DNA of 64,000 nt from Polytrichum commune (GCA_950295325.1 OX485805.1:23611501-23675500); one strand, 5' to 3'. Shown: positions 1-12,368, numbered from the stretch's first letter. Notes: generated from the sequence alone by a model not told the origin. Program-made: numbers and translations.

Positions 1-258
1 CTATGCAAAATGAATGCAAATCATTTTCCAACCATCTAAATCATTCAAAAAAATTATAAATTATTTCATGTAATATGCACAAATATTCGTCTAGCAACTT
101 ATGTTCAGTGTTTGCGATTGCCTTTCATCATAAGCGTCCAATAATAAAAGAGCATTCAATGGCCTACATGTCAGTTGAACTTGTGTAAAACTATCAAGCA
201 TTTGACTCGAACCATTCCGGTATTTCAACAACACATTACCAAATAAAACACTCATACA
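1..258. other. 3' flank of the TNL gene, AT-rich, nothing recognised
   Basis: Presumed 3' untranslated and intergenic sequence downstream of the receptor stop codon. I see no gene or repeat boundary in it. Confidence 0.4.
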
Positions 259-3200
259 TCAATCCTTAAATTGGAGGGAACACACCTGTGAGGAAACTCC
301 AAATTTCCCGATAATTCTTGATGCTACAGATTGGGTACGCAATGATACACCTGATGTCTTTAGGCCAACATGGAGGTCCATAGGCATTGAATCCGAAGAG
401 TGGCTTGAAGAAGCATAAGTCTCGAACAAATCAATACAACCCCAGACATTTAAGGTCATCAAATTCTTGGACTTCGTGAGGTCAGGCAAAGCTTTCAGCT
501 TATGGCAACCTGATACATCCAAATGTTTCAAGTTCTTCATAATGGGGCAACTTTCCAATTCATTTGTGAGAGACCAACACCATGCCAGATCAAGAAACTC
601 CACATTTATCCATCCCTCGAGGTTGAGAAGTTCTGGTCCACAATGTCTCAGATACTCACAATCTCTAAAGCTAATCTTGCACATGCTCTTGGAATTTGGA
701 AATAGGGGAAAGTCCTCCAATGCAAATGACTTCCAAATTGACAGTTCCTGAAGATTATGGCAATTTTGAAGATCGATTGTTGTGGTGTGACATATCCATG
801 TCAACTGAAGCACTCGCAGGGATGCCAATGGTTTGTAATCTACAACTTTGGCATGACAAGGATCCCATCTCATCCAAACGAGCTTATCTTGAGTCTCCAA
901 CCCTTGAAGATGTTCCAACTTTGGACACTTGAGCAACTCCAGGCTGCATAATTCTTCAAGGCCATCTAGGTCCAAGCTTTGCAATTCATCACAACGGTCC
1001 ACTTTAAGTACTTCAACATTTGCACACTTATCCAATTTGGCTTGCTTGAAGGTCTCAAGATTACACACTTTGCTAAATCGCATCCTTTCAAAAGGAAATG
1101 ATTTGGCCCCCCTCGGATTCCTCGTAAGGCATCGTGGTATGTTATTTTCATTCTTGTGATACAAATGAGCTCGTCCCCGCTCTTTGTCTTCTCTCTTCAC
1201 TTCCGCTTCAGCAAATTCCAAGTAAAGGTCATGCATGCTGATAGAGTGTGTGAGGTCATCCCATGGGTTCAAAAGACCTCGAGCACTAAGAACCTCCAAC
1301 TACACCTCAAACAAATTAGTGTTGAGTACTACAACGATAAATTCTATCTATAGATTGTCATATATGTGTTCAATCTCTAGATGCCATAACTAGGCTACCT
1401 CTCAATCCTAAAGAGCATTTCTCTAATCATTTATGTTAATCAAAAGACACCCTAGGCCACTATCAACTAGCCATTCCTTACATTGCACTTTTCTATCTAA
1501 ACGGTGGGAAGTACACAATAAATGCATTGTCACACATGTTTAGTGAACTCACCTTATCCTTGACAACCTCGATTTCTTGTGCATACATGATGCTCAACCA
1601 CTCACACACTTCTTCCACTATTGGTGCTTTGCACCCGTCAAACATGGCTTCACACACTGTTGGTATCTCTTTGATTCGGTACCAATATGATTCGGGTGCA
1701 TATATGGCCACATCTAGAAACATGGCTCTATGATCATCTTCTGGCAGCATGTCGAAACTTGTCCGCAAAACAAATCTCACATCTTTCATTTTGGTTCCCA
1801 AAATCTCTCGATTGTTAAGCTTCTCAATCCACTTGCTTGGGAAGGGTGTCAATGTCTTCATGAACAACCCTAGAACTTTCAATGCCAAAGGAAGAAAGTG
1901 GTATGCAGGAGACATTTCCGTATTCCCACTTTTGGAGTACCAAGCATAGGAGATGCATTTCCTAACAACTTCAAGATGCTCCGGATTTGCAAGTTTGATG
2001 AGTGAGGGGCTAGGACACGCATTGTGCCAGAATAGGCCCATGGCATCCTCCTCCCTAAGATCAGGCATCTCAAAGCAACATTCTTCCTCAATACCCAAGT
2101 TTCTCAAGGTTTTCTTGCATCGTGCCGTCACTAGTACTTTGCTCTTCAGATCGAGTTCAATAGTTAGATAACCTCGTGCTTCTTCAATTGATGGTCGGTC
2201 ATCCCAAACATTGTCAATAGCTAGAAACACCTTATGGCTTCCAACTCTCTCCTTGTATAGGTGTTGCCCCTACACAACACGAAGCATTTCAGGTAAGATT
2301 CTCCACACATTGATGAAAACGAATTCCCTCTATTACAAAGCCCTCCCAAAATCAGATTCTGACCATGCGAGATAAGTCGTAACCTAATAATTCACAATAC
2401 CTTTTTAACGTTTGTGACGGAATTGAGGAGTTCATCATGTGCACCCGTCAAAGCTCTCAACACTTCTCTTTGTGATTCAAGAGAGCTTTTGGTTTTGCTC
2501 CCTATCTCTATGAGACATGCCCTTCCAAAAAACTCTTCCACAAACTTATTGTAAGCAATCTGGCAAAGGTTAGTTTTCCCAATGCCACCTAGTCCATAAA
2601 TGCCAATGATTGGACAAGGCACCATCCCCCTCCGCCTGGATCCCCTGGACTTCTCGAACATTGCATCGATATCCTGTCCCACATAATATGACACACAGTT
2701 GGAAAAGGATAAGTGCTCATTGGATTATCCACTTTGAGATGGCATGCTGGATCTGTGCACACTCAATGATGGACAAGTAACATGTTCATCAACATACTTC
2801 AAAGCAATTGAAACGAAACAAATTTTCTAGTCAACTAAGAAATCTTATTCCAGCAAATGTCAACCTATGTTACTTACTTCACACAAATGCGTGCCACCTT
2901 TCACATGAGAATCATCATATAAAACATCTGGAGGAACCGATCTGAACACCAATTCTACTATACTCTCGATATACTCATCTTCAGTCTGTCCAGGTCCGCG
3001 ATACACAACGCCGTTATGTCCACCCAAAACCCTCAATGCATTCTCCCAACTCAAAATGTCCAAACGGTTGTCAGAGTCTTTCAACCTCTCCCATTTCTCA
3101 AACCAAACCCTTTGTCGTTCAGGCTCTTTGAATTCAGCAACTGTCAATCTATAAAACAGTGGCAAAATCTTCATCTCAGGGTTGACACCATCCTTGGCCT

Positions 3201-3726
3201 CCACAAAAGAAGCCAACTCCAACATGGGCCACTTGCTCTTAAAGTAATCGTCCGAGACTACAACAATTGCAAGTCGACATTGTTTGCTAGCTTGAAAGAT
3301 GATGTTTGCAAACTTATCTCCCAGAGGCAAGCTGTCCTCGCGCACGTCGAAGAAAGGGTAGTGATGGACTGAAATTAAGCGTTGACACAGATGGCTCACA
3401 AAAGCCTTGTCTGCGCCACTGTGGCTCAGGAACACCTTGTGTTTCTTCTCAAGCCCACATGGGCCACCGTATGTCCTATTAAATCCCACTTTCAAAGTTC
3501 TCACCAAGACCTAGGAAACCAAGACTCACTTGATTGATAGCATAGCCTCCTTGTCAATCAGGTACTAGATTGTTATTAAATCAATCATAAATCTCAATAT
3601 AACCCCAAATTTGAGGTTCATCATATCAATTGCATTCAAACAAGAATGAATCAAATTATACCTTCGTTGCCTTGTGGCAGGTGGAGGTTGGGACGAAGTG
3701 TTGGCCTCTTCAACATCAACATCCAT
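259..3726 (-). CDS. TIR-NBS-LRR (TNL) intracellular immune receptor
   Basis: A nucleotide-binding leucine-rich-repeat receptor of the TNL class, which detects pathogen effectors inside the cell and signals through its TIR NADase domain. Proposed exons on the minus strand: 3726-3662 (tentative), 3499-2878, 2715-2401, 2269-1553, 1299-259; about 919 aa. The four main exons join in phase 0 with donors GTAAGT, GTATTG and GTGAGT. Visible motifs: TIR start KVFLSHSGADKAFVSHLC, the TIR segment WPMLELASF carrying the expected catalytic Glu, P-loop GLGGIGKT, kinase-2 VFLAIDNVW, RNBS-B SKVLVTARCKK, a GLPL-like FLPLALKVLG, and MHD in SISMHDLYLEFA. About 300 residues of irregular LRRs follow (for example VEFLDLAWC, LKHLDVSGC). 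Oddities: Asn replaces the second Asp of Walker B, and Phe replaces Gly of GLPL. No in-frame stop interrupts the exons. The family call is sure; the 5' exon and the acceptor at 2716 are inferred. Confidence 0.85.
3662..3726 (-). other. Candidate first coding exon of the TNL gene
   Basis: The TIR exon has no ATG ahead of the TIR fold and meets an in-frame TAG just upstream, so the start must lie in another exon. An ATG at 3726 opens MDVDVEEANTSSQPPPATRQ and reaches a donor (AAG then GTATAA) at 3661. Joining it to an acceptor at 3500 (pyrimidine-rich tract, then GTGAG) keeps frame in phase 2 and leads directly into the TIR domain. The intron would be 162 bp, like its neighbours. This is inference; another upstream exon or another acceptor (for example at TTTCCTAG) is possible. 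Confidence 0.35.
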
Positions 3727-3909
3727 GTCTCTTGTTGGATGACCACCTTGACCTGATTGGTGCAATACAACATATCATTTATGTTGTGCTTCCATGCAAC
3801 TCGCGGCTCATACTTTCCCTCTAAGCGTGATAAAATCTCGGATGACACATTTGCTTGAGCACATGGTAAAGCTAACAATTTCCTCCATGTTTTTGGAATT
3901 AGGGCAGTG

Positions 3910-4130
3910 AACCTGCATGATTCTCGAAAGCACTAGAAGAAGGAATCTGGTTACCCACCTCCCGCCACCAGCCAACTAATTCACTCCAAAGTACATCAAG
4001 CAGATCACATCGCACACCTTACTTTCAGAACACTATCGAGCTTTACATCAACCTTCCACATGTCCTGGCTTTCTGATGCAGCAACATGCATATCACAACA
4101 ATGAAGAGCGTCAATTCCCAGATTGCCACA
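3910..4130. repeat. Dispersed repeat, copy 1 (partner 13500-13720)
   Basis: Shares a series of blocks in the same order with 13500-13720, for example AGCACTAGAAGAAG, AAGTACATCAAGCA and GCATATCACAACAAT. Divergence is substantial, so this is an old dispersed family. No coding capacity is visible. Confidence 0.65.
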
Positions 4131-4189
4131 TCCAGACACCATCGGTCCTTTTCCAACATATACCCTTCATTCTCAGCGGTCGCAAGCAC

Positions 4190-4850
4190 AAGGACACAGT
4201 TTCCAATTTTCCAGAACACATTTGGGGTGCATCAATTTGTGAGTAATGAAATTCCTCACAACCCCAACCCCAACTTACTCATGTCCCTAAAAGAAGGTGA
4301 CCAAAAAATCTGATATTGTAAGTGCAGCCCAGCCCGCAACCGCAATCTAATTCCAAAGTTTTCAGAGCAAAGCTCAGTCAATGCATCAACTTGTGAGCAG
4401 GAAAAATTTGACAAAGAAGATGGCTCACAATTCTAATCTTCTCATATATACCTCGATCCCTCAACTTCTTCGCCCGCAACTATAATTTCAAGGTCCAACT
4501 CCACCACTTCATCTGCACAGGATTCAACAGATGCATCAACTTGTATGTTCCACGAATCCAATTTTCTGAAGACACCCCTAAATGTAGAAAACTCATAATT
4601 TCATTATGGGCAACTGGAATCTAATACCCAATTTTCCAGAACACATTTGAGCTGCATCAATTCGTGAGTAATGGAATTCCTACAAAATTACATGGATGTC
4701 CCAAAATTCCAATCTTGGTCACCTCTCTTCCTCAACCTGTTCGAACTGCAACTACGATAGATTCTGAGAAGTCCGCCACGTCATCGACAATGTTTCTCCG
4801 ACTAATTCATCAGCTTGTGAGCACATAACTTCCCTACAAACTCTCGTCGC
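4190..4850. repeat. Degenerate tandem repeat, unit about 150 bp
   Basis: A block close to TGCATCAACTTGTGAG recurs near 4226, 4382, 4530, 4652 and 4806, each time in a similar context (lipid-like wording of CAATTTTCCAGAACACATTT before it at 4200 and 4635). Spacing is about 120-155 bp. It lies just upstream of the TNL 5' end. No known family recognised. Confidence 0.5.
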
Positions 4851-4984
4851 ATACTCTTGAGCTTGAGCTTCATCCCGTCTCTCCACGACCAATTCATTCA
4901 CGAATGTTTACCCACAATTCACAAACTTGGCGACAATGCTCTACACTTCACGGCCGATCCTGACAGACTTAGTCCACCAATGGA

Positions 4985-6081
4985 TGGATGCGTTTGTGGA
5001 TGAAAATATCGAGCCATTATCATCCATCGCCACCGCAGCTTGATGTGTCCTCTCTCTATGACTAGATCTTTCTCCTGATCATAGTTGTTTACACACTCTG
5101 TCAATATAAGGTAAGCGGGTCTTAAGCACACTTTTCTCTCTTGCACCCACTTCTTGGAGGGATGAAAATACGCAATTAGTGTGAGATGTTTAGCAAATTC
5201 AAATCGTGTCCATACCCATTTTCCTCATGATATTCTGAGCTCCTATGAACATCTCATTCATTGTCAAGTGAAGATTGTTTTCCTCATTAGATGAACATAT
5301 GGATTTCTCCATCTATGTTTTCTATTGAACTAAGAATGGTTAGCAAGTTTTGAGCAAGTTTTTTTGAGCACATGTCTTTTTACGTCCGATCTTAGATCCA
5401 CACATCACCACATGTTACTCAAACATAGGTGCCCATTTACGAGGACAGTTTAGTTATACCCACTTATCTTAGTAAATATTTGAAGGTTGTGGTCTACACT
5501 AAATGTCCCAAGTAGTGAAGGCGGACTAATTCTGAGGGGTGGGAAATAGTCAAGGTCATACTAAATTTCTTTACGCTATGATGTTACTAGTGCCACCAAT
5601 TTCAAGTGCAACAATGCACTCAACAACAACCACAATATGTCGAAATTATTAAACACGTCTATTTTGGTACATTGTGATTGTGCATTGGAAGAATTCATGG
5701 CACCTGGGAGTAATGAATTTGAACGACCCACACTACTCTTGGTGATTGTTGCCCAGTATAGACCGTAATGAAGAACTATATAGCGTGAAAGACTTGGGTA
5801 TTGTAGGGGTGATTATTGGGGAGAGGCGCAACCGGTGCCTTCACTGTTACGTTAAGGTTTTGCTTGGTCAATAGGAGCATTTGGCAACAAACCTCAAAGT
5901 GGCCAAAAGCCAACACCATGACATTGCCTCAAGTCACTCGGACTTTGAGCTCCCATCTTGCAACCCATGGGGCCCATACAAGCTTGGTTGACAGTCAAGT
6001 GTGTTTCCTTCAAGTTTATCTCTAGGTAAACCTAATATAATCTCAACACTGCCAATTGAGAGGATATATTGTCAATGCTCT
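4985..6081. repeat. Long dispersed repeat, copy 1, left part (partner 10640-11724)
   Basis: Collinear and highly similar to 10640-11724, with shared stretches such as GACTAGATCTTTCTCC, TACCCATTTTCCTCATGATA and GGGCAACCAGTG-like text. The match stops near 6081 and resumes near 8490, while the partner is continuous. Short blocks of this family (GCGGGTCTTAAA followed by a TTTGCACC-type stretch, then a TTCTTAGAT-CACA-C block) also occur near 46556 and 48600. I could not assign it to an LTR, LINE or DNA element. Confidence 0.8.
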
Positions 6082-7170
6082 TGCCATTCAAAGTGGCTTT
6101 GAGAATAAGGAAAATAGTAGTTAAGATCAAGTTGTTCATTACTTTCACAAAGGCCACATTTATAAATGTGCTCGGCAACCAAGAAGGGTAGTGTGCCAAC
6201 CAAGGAGTGTACAGAGTTGGGAGCTTGTGGTAGGTAACCTTGAAATGCTTACCCAACCACAATTTGGTAGCTAAAGTGGATGGTCATGACATGATTTCTC
6301 CTCGTATTCAAGAGTTTGGACTTTGTCGTCAAAGAGTGCTTAGCTTCTAAATATTTGGATAGGAGATGATTGGTGCAATAAATAATTAGTTCAAAGTTAT
6401 AAGGCCCACACTAAGAGAAGAAAGAGAGTAAGGTAAGCAGGCTTCACAACTTGGATGCACTCTTCATGCCTTGTACAAACTACCGTGAGTGTAGAAAAGG
6501 GTTTTCCTTGAGGCATTGGAGAACATAATACATGACAGGGACGTAATATTGCATTATAGTCTCTAGAAATAGAATGCAACTAAGAATTTAAAAGTAGAGG
6601 GTAGAGGTATAAAAGGTGGTCCAAAAGTTTGGAGAAAAAATTGACAATAAATGTGTTGTTTGTGTTTGATGGAATGGAGAGGGAGATGGAGGTAACGTCT
6701 TCATTAACCCCCTCTGTGGCCATTCCGATGCTTGGGAGGTGCACTTAGTCTTTAGGTTCTGACTCCACAAGTTCAAAGATACAACACCATAAATCAACCA
6801 CCATGTAAGATTTGGTAGTACGTGTAATAGATTTTGTCAAAATATACATACCTCAAAATATGTATTTATATTGTGGATGAATTAAATGGAAAAAATATGA
6901 ATAGGTGTCTTGGGGAATATGTAGGTAAAATACATGGGTCTCCAGGAAATCGGATACAAGACCAATAGTGTTGCCAAATTGCACAAGTCTTGTAGAAGAG
7001 GGTGTGGACGGGTATGGGCATTGAACACAATATTCATTAAAATGAGAGTTTTCCAGTGATTTGAGAGTACATAAAGCAAACTATTAATCCAAGAATGAAA
7101 TGAAAACCACTGGAAAGTTGTAGAGTACAAGTAAAAAAATAACATTTGATTTTCCGCCGTAAATTCCGCC
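6082..7170. other. Intergenic, no gene recognised
   Basis: Only short spurious reading frames. This is part of the 2.4 kb absent from the partner copy at 11724. Confidence 0.4.
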
Positions 7171-7575
7171 GTAGTTTCCATTAAAATGAGAGTATGTTAA
7201 GCTGGGAAATCGACTCATTTAGGTCGACTCAACCTAAATTGACAACATATTGTCCTCATTTAGGTCGACTCAACCTAAATTGACTAACATATTGTCCTCA
7301 TTTAGGTCGACTCAACCTAAATTGACTAACATAATTGTCCTCATTTAGGTCGACTCAACCTAAATTGACAACATAATGTCCTCATTTAGGTCGACTCAAC
7401 CTAAATTGACAAAATATTGTCCTCATTTAGGTTGACTCAACCTAAATTGACAACATAATGTCCTCATTTAGGTTGACTCAACCTAAATTGACAAAATATT
7501 GTCCTCATTTAGGTCGACTCAACCTAAATGAGTCGATTTCCCAGCTTAACATACTCTCATTTTAATGGAAACTAC
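7171..7575. mobile_element. Foldback element with internal 41-bp minisatellite
   Basis: Near-perfect 54-bp terminal inverted repeats at 7171-7224 and 7522-7575 (outer end GTAGTTTCCATTAAAATGAG) enclose seven full direct repeats of 41-43 bp and a partial eighth. Each unit contains CTCATTTAGGTCGACTCAAC followed by CTAAATTGAC, and is itself a small inverted repeat (TTAGGT against ACCTAA). Units differ by a C/T in GTCGAC and a few bases in the linker. I see no convincing target-site duplication. No coding sequence. Confidence 0.85.
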
Positions 7576-8146
7576 ACGTCTGAAGTATAATCTAGTATTT
7601 ATCAACCTAACATGACTTTTAGGTGTCCAAATGGCCAATATTATTTTGAGAGGATCCCACTCTCTCCAAATATTGAATATCGTGTTATTGGCGATTCACA
7701 CATATTCCTTTGAATCCACAAATCGCATGATTTGTATGCCTTCCTCTTCGCACTTGGAATTGCTAACATTATAGCTCCATGTTAGGGTTTTGAATAGTTT
7801 GTATTGGCAAAAACTATTGTTTAGAGATAGATTTGTTTGAGTTAGTTGGTTGTTACATGTTCTATGCGCCAAAAATGTGAACATCTAAAAAGGTTGTTAT
7901 ATTTGATGAAGCAAAGGTAGATATCCAAAAGGGGGCCCTAAAGTTGAGAGAAAATATTAAATATAGACATGTTAGTTTCATCCACTTCACATTTTCATTC
8001 ATTATTTTCAGATGGTCATAGTCCTCAATGACTACCATGCGCCTTCTTGTTAGGTTAGATTTGGGTTCTAGGTTTTTACAAACCAAAGGCTCTTGGAGTT
8101 GTCATGGGTTTCCTTTAGTTATGCTCTCTAGATTGTGGCTAAGTTA
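7576..8146. other. Intergenic, no gene recognised
   Basis: AT-rich, no open reading frame with recognisable similarity and no repeat boundary seen. Confidence 0.35.
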
Positions 8147-8567
8147 GGGTGAGTTTCCATGTAGGCCGTCACCCACTAGATTCTAGATAATAGTTGGTCG
8201 GAGGTATTCGCATGTAGTTAAGCACAAGCCGCAATTCAACCACATTCAGGTTGTCTGCTAGAATGTGGAGGGCTATGGACACATGCCGCTAGACTTCCAT
8301 GCGCCCACTAAAGAATCTTTTAACCTACAAGTGTCGGTCGCCGAAGGATTAAGACCAATTGAAGACTCAAGAGAACAATGATGGACTAGAACTCAATCCT
8401 TGATAACCAGGAGGAGGAGGTTAGTAGGCGGGCCAGATTTGAGAAGATGGGAGTAGCAAGTTGGTACATATGAACCCTACCACACCAGGTTCCATTTGCA
8501 TATGGGTGTGTTTGTACTTATTCACACTAGAATCGGGTGGGCGAGCGGCCTACTTGGAAACTCACCC
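8147..8567. mobile_element. MITE family A, copy 1 (PIF/Harbinger-like)
   Basis: 421 bp bounded by inverted ends GGGTGAGTTTCCATGTAGGC and its complement, flanked by the 3-bp duplication TTA (8144-8146 and 8568-8570). GGG ends with a TTA/TAA target are typical of PIF/Harbinger (Tourist-like) non-autonomous elements. Its interior matches the copy at 35627-36031 in the opposite orientation. No transposase is present. Confidence 0.85.
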
Positions 8568-9090
8568 TTATTGTGTGTGCTCTTATCTTTGTTTGTTTGG
8601 TACAATCATTGAGTTACATGCTATGAATGAAAAACATTCAACGACTTTCTCTTTGGAAAAGTGAAAGTGGATTTTGTATATAATAAAGGATCATTTAAGT
8701 CATGATGTATAGTTTGTATATGTAATAGAGGCATTTATCACATGAAATTGAAAAGCTTAGTATAAATACATGAGTTCATTTTTCACATGTTTTTAGCATG
8801 TTTACATACGTTTTCCTCTATAAATTTCTCGTATATAGGGGGTTTAATTGAGCAACGACCCACGCACGTCATTTAAGGTTCCCATGAAGAGTCCACCCCC
8901 TGGGTACATTGGACCTTGCCATATTTCCGATAAAAAGTGGGTCACATCAAACAACCCATCTTGAGAAATTACATAAGTATAGCCCTCATCTTGAACACTG
9001 AAAGCAAAACAATAAACTACATTTAATTGTTGGTCGCGTACACATAGTCATGAAATTTTACACCAAGTGTACCTCTTGAGTTCCAGTGCG
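8568..9090. repeat. Long dispersed repeat, copy 1, right part (partner 11808-12322)
   Basis: Collinear with 11808-12322 (shared TGTGTGTGCTCTTATCTTTG, AAGCTTAGTATAAATACATG and CCATCTTGAGAAAT). Completes the repeat that begins at 4985. Confidence 0.8.
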
Positions 9091-9930
9091 CAACTCAAGA
9101 GAAACACTTGAGGTATCATAAGGTCCTTGAGCAACAAACTTGCGCTCAAACTTGTCAAAGGAACTCCAAATCCAACTGCAATGTCACACCAAGCGATACA
9201 TTAGTATAGGATATAAACTCCTAAAGAATCGAGAAATGGAAGCTCAGTGGAAATGGTAATAAGGATGGGTGAAAGTGCCGAGATTACCAGATCTTCTGAA
9301 GATTAAGCTTCCTCTCCCACCACTGCTTTCATAGCTTCCACGTCCTTTCCTATAGCACAATTTGGGCACAACTGCAACCACCACACACAAACATATGCAT
9401 ATAATAATAGGCTTGGATCAGGGCACAAACCTCCATACCCAATATGAAACATGTGGATGTGCCCATGAACAAACTATGAAGAGATTGTGAGGTTGATCAG
9501 CATTGTATTTGTAAAGGCATCAATGTCTATATGCAAAGTCCTTGAGAATGCTCATTACATTGCATAGAAATAGTAAGGCTGAAAGAATGGAAGATTACTT
9601 GATTTCACGAAAATTAAATGGAAGCACCCCTTGGTGGAACACACCTTCATCAATCGAGACAGAGATGGGAGCACATTGATAGGTGGATAGATCTCCAGCA
9701 GTTGACCACTCAATGTTAGGTCAATTTGCTCTATCCACCAAGTTGAGGATAAGAATTGCTCAAGGATTGCACATCAAATTTACAGCCTCCAACTAGGAGA
9801 CTTAATTGCATGAATTGATCAAATCGTACCTGATTATATTACTCAACTATCCTATTGTCCCTTCCATACTCAACTAGATAATGTTACAAAGGATTTTTTT
9901 TGTGCTAGTCCATCTGACATCAAAATGTTA
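9091..9930. other. Intergenic, nothing recognised
   Basis: No gene or clear repeat found by eye. Confidence 0.35.
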
Positions 9931-10620
9931 AATTTGTCAAGGCGATGTCATTTGAGATGAATCAACCACAAACCTGTAAGAGATGAAGGATTTTATGTGG
10001 GATGGATGAGAGGTGTAGTTGTATGCAACACTTCCCTCTCATACAACTTGCAAGTTTTACGGGGATGGATTGGAATGGACGGTTGAGGGAGTTGTTGTTG
10101 TTGTTATTTTTTTTTATCAAGAAACCTATTTGTAGGTGGGTTGGTTTATTTGACATTAGATTTAGCTTCAAAGATCTTGCATCTTTTCAAGGCGAAGTCA
10201 TTGATATGAATCACCCACAAACCTAGGGAAGGTAAAGTTTTTACACTGGATGGACAAGAGGTATACCATAGGTTGGTAATAAGTTGGGCAAATTTTGCCC
10301 AAAAATTAATTAATTTCAAGAAAATGATTGGGGCAAATTGTAAAAACATTCATATAAAAAAAGGCATACAAATCCATGTTTTATGTTGTTCTTATGTTGT
10401 GCTTCAGTAGTGGTTGTTCCCATGCACCAAATTTCCTAGAATTTAGACATTTTGATGATTATTTCATTTGGGCCATCTCACCTTAAAACTTTCCCAAGAA
10501 ATATAGGCTTGATTGTTTGGAATTATTTTTCGTTGAACCATATACTAGCCTACAATATTTGCATACGACAAGTGCCTCTTAAACCTCGTGCAAGCAAGAG
10601 GAAATGATTACATACGAGCG
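9931..10620. repeat. Dispersed repeat, unfilled copy (partner 13930-14459 plus 15125-15345)
   Basis: Matches two segments that are contiguous here but split at 14468-15124 by a transposon. Shared blocks include AGTCATTTGAGATGAATCAA-like text, GGGATGGATTGGAATGG, TTCCCATGCACCAAATTTCC and CAAGTGCCTCTTAAACCTCG. The segment GTTCCCAT near 10410 is the empty site of the family C insertion. Confidence 0.8.
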
Positions 10621-10639
10621 TACTTGTCATCCCTCCAAC

Positions 10640-12322
10640 ATGTTCATGGATGAAAACATGGAGCGATTATCATCCATCTCCATTGCAGCTTGATGCGCCC
10701 GTTCTCTATGACTAGATCTTTCTCCGGATCGTATTTTGTTACACGCTTCAGTCATGTTGGTGAGCGGGTCTTAAACACACACTCTTGTCTCTGCACCCAC
10801 TTGTTGGGGGGATGAAAATATGGAATTAGTGTGAGATCTTTAGCAAATTTAAATCGTGTCCATACCCATTTTCCTCATGATATTCTCAGCTCGTATGAAT
10901 ATCTTATTCATTATCAAGAGAAGATTGTTTTCCCCATTAGATGATCATATGGATCTCTCCATTTTTATTCTCTATTGAACTAAGAACAGTTTAGAAGTTT
11001 TGAGCACGTACTCCAAGTCTTTTGAAACACATGTATTTTTATGTTCGTTCTTAGATCCACATGTAACTCAAACTTAGGTGCCCATTTACGAGGACAAACT
11101 CAGTTCTACCCACTTATCTTAGTAAATATTTGAAGGTTTTGGTCTACACTAAATATCCCAATTGGTGAAGGTGGGCTAATAGTGAGGGGTGGGAAATAGT
11201 CAAGGTGATACTAAAAATTTTTGCGCTATGATAGTACTAGTTCCACCAAATTCAAGTACAACAATGTGCTCAAAAACCACCACAATATTTTGAATTCATT
11301 TAACATCTCTATTTTGGCACATTGTGATTGTGCATTGGAAGAATTCATGGCACCTAGGAGTAATGAATTTGAACGACCCACACTAGTCTTGGTGATTGTT
11401 GACCAGTATAGACCATAATGAAGAACTATGTAGCGCTAAAGACTTGGGTATTGTAGGGGTGATTATTGGGGAGAGGTGCAACCAGTGCCTTCACTGTTAC
11501 GTTAAGGTTTTGCTTGGTCAATAGGAGCACTTGGCAACAATCCTCGAAGCGGCCAAAAGCCAACACCATGACATAGCCGCAAGCCACTCCCACTCCGAGC
11601 TCCCATCTTGCAACCCATGGGGCCCATATAAGCTTGGTTGACACTCAAGTGTACGTGTTTCCTTCAAGTTTCTCTCCACGTAAACCTAATATAATCTCAC
11701 CACTGCCAATCGAAAGGATATATTGTTGGCATCTACATTTGGGCGTCTTTGTCCTTATTCACACTAGAATGCGATGGGCAAGCGGCCTACATGGAAACTT
11801 ACACTTACTGTGTGTGCTCTTATCTTTGTTTGTTTGGTACAATCATTGACTTACATGTTATGGATGAAAAACATTCAATAACTTTCTCTTTGAAAAGTGA
11901 AAATGGATTTTGTATATAAATAAAGGATTACTTGAGTCATGATGTACACTTTGTATATGTAGTGCAGGAATTTATCACATGAAATTGAAAAGCTTAGTAT
12001 AAATACATGAGTCCACTTTTTAGGTTGTTGTTAGTACATATACATATATTTTCCTTCATAAACTTCTTGTATATAGGGGGTTTGATTTCATAGTGACCCA
12101 AGCATGTCATTTAAGTTTCCCAAGAAGAGGCCACCCCCCCCTGGGTATATTGGACTTGGCCATATTTCCAATAAAGAGTGGGTCACTTAAAACAACCCAT
12201 CTTGAGAAATGAAACAAGTATAGCCCTCTTCATAAACACTGAAAGCAAAACAATTAGGCTACATTTAATTGTTGGTTGCACACATGTAGTCATGAAAATA
12301 TGAACTAAGTGCACCGCCCGAG
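10640..12322. repeat. Long dispersed repeat, copy 2 (continuous form)
   Basis: Collinear with 4985-6081 joined to about 8490-9090. The junction falls near 11724. Sequence just after it (11756-11807) is the right end of a family A MITE whose left end is missing, which indicates a deletion in this copy. Confidence 0.8.
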
Positions 12323-12368
12323 TTCTGTTGTGGATTTAGGAGTTCAATTACCATGTTGTTTCCTTTGC

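Noticed and set aside
7225-7521. Regularly spaced repeats resembling a CRISPR array
   Set aside because: The units are direct repeats with nearly identical linkers, no unique spacers, and sit inside eukaryotic inverted repeats.
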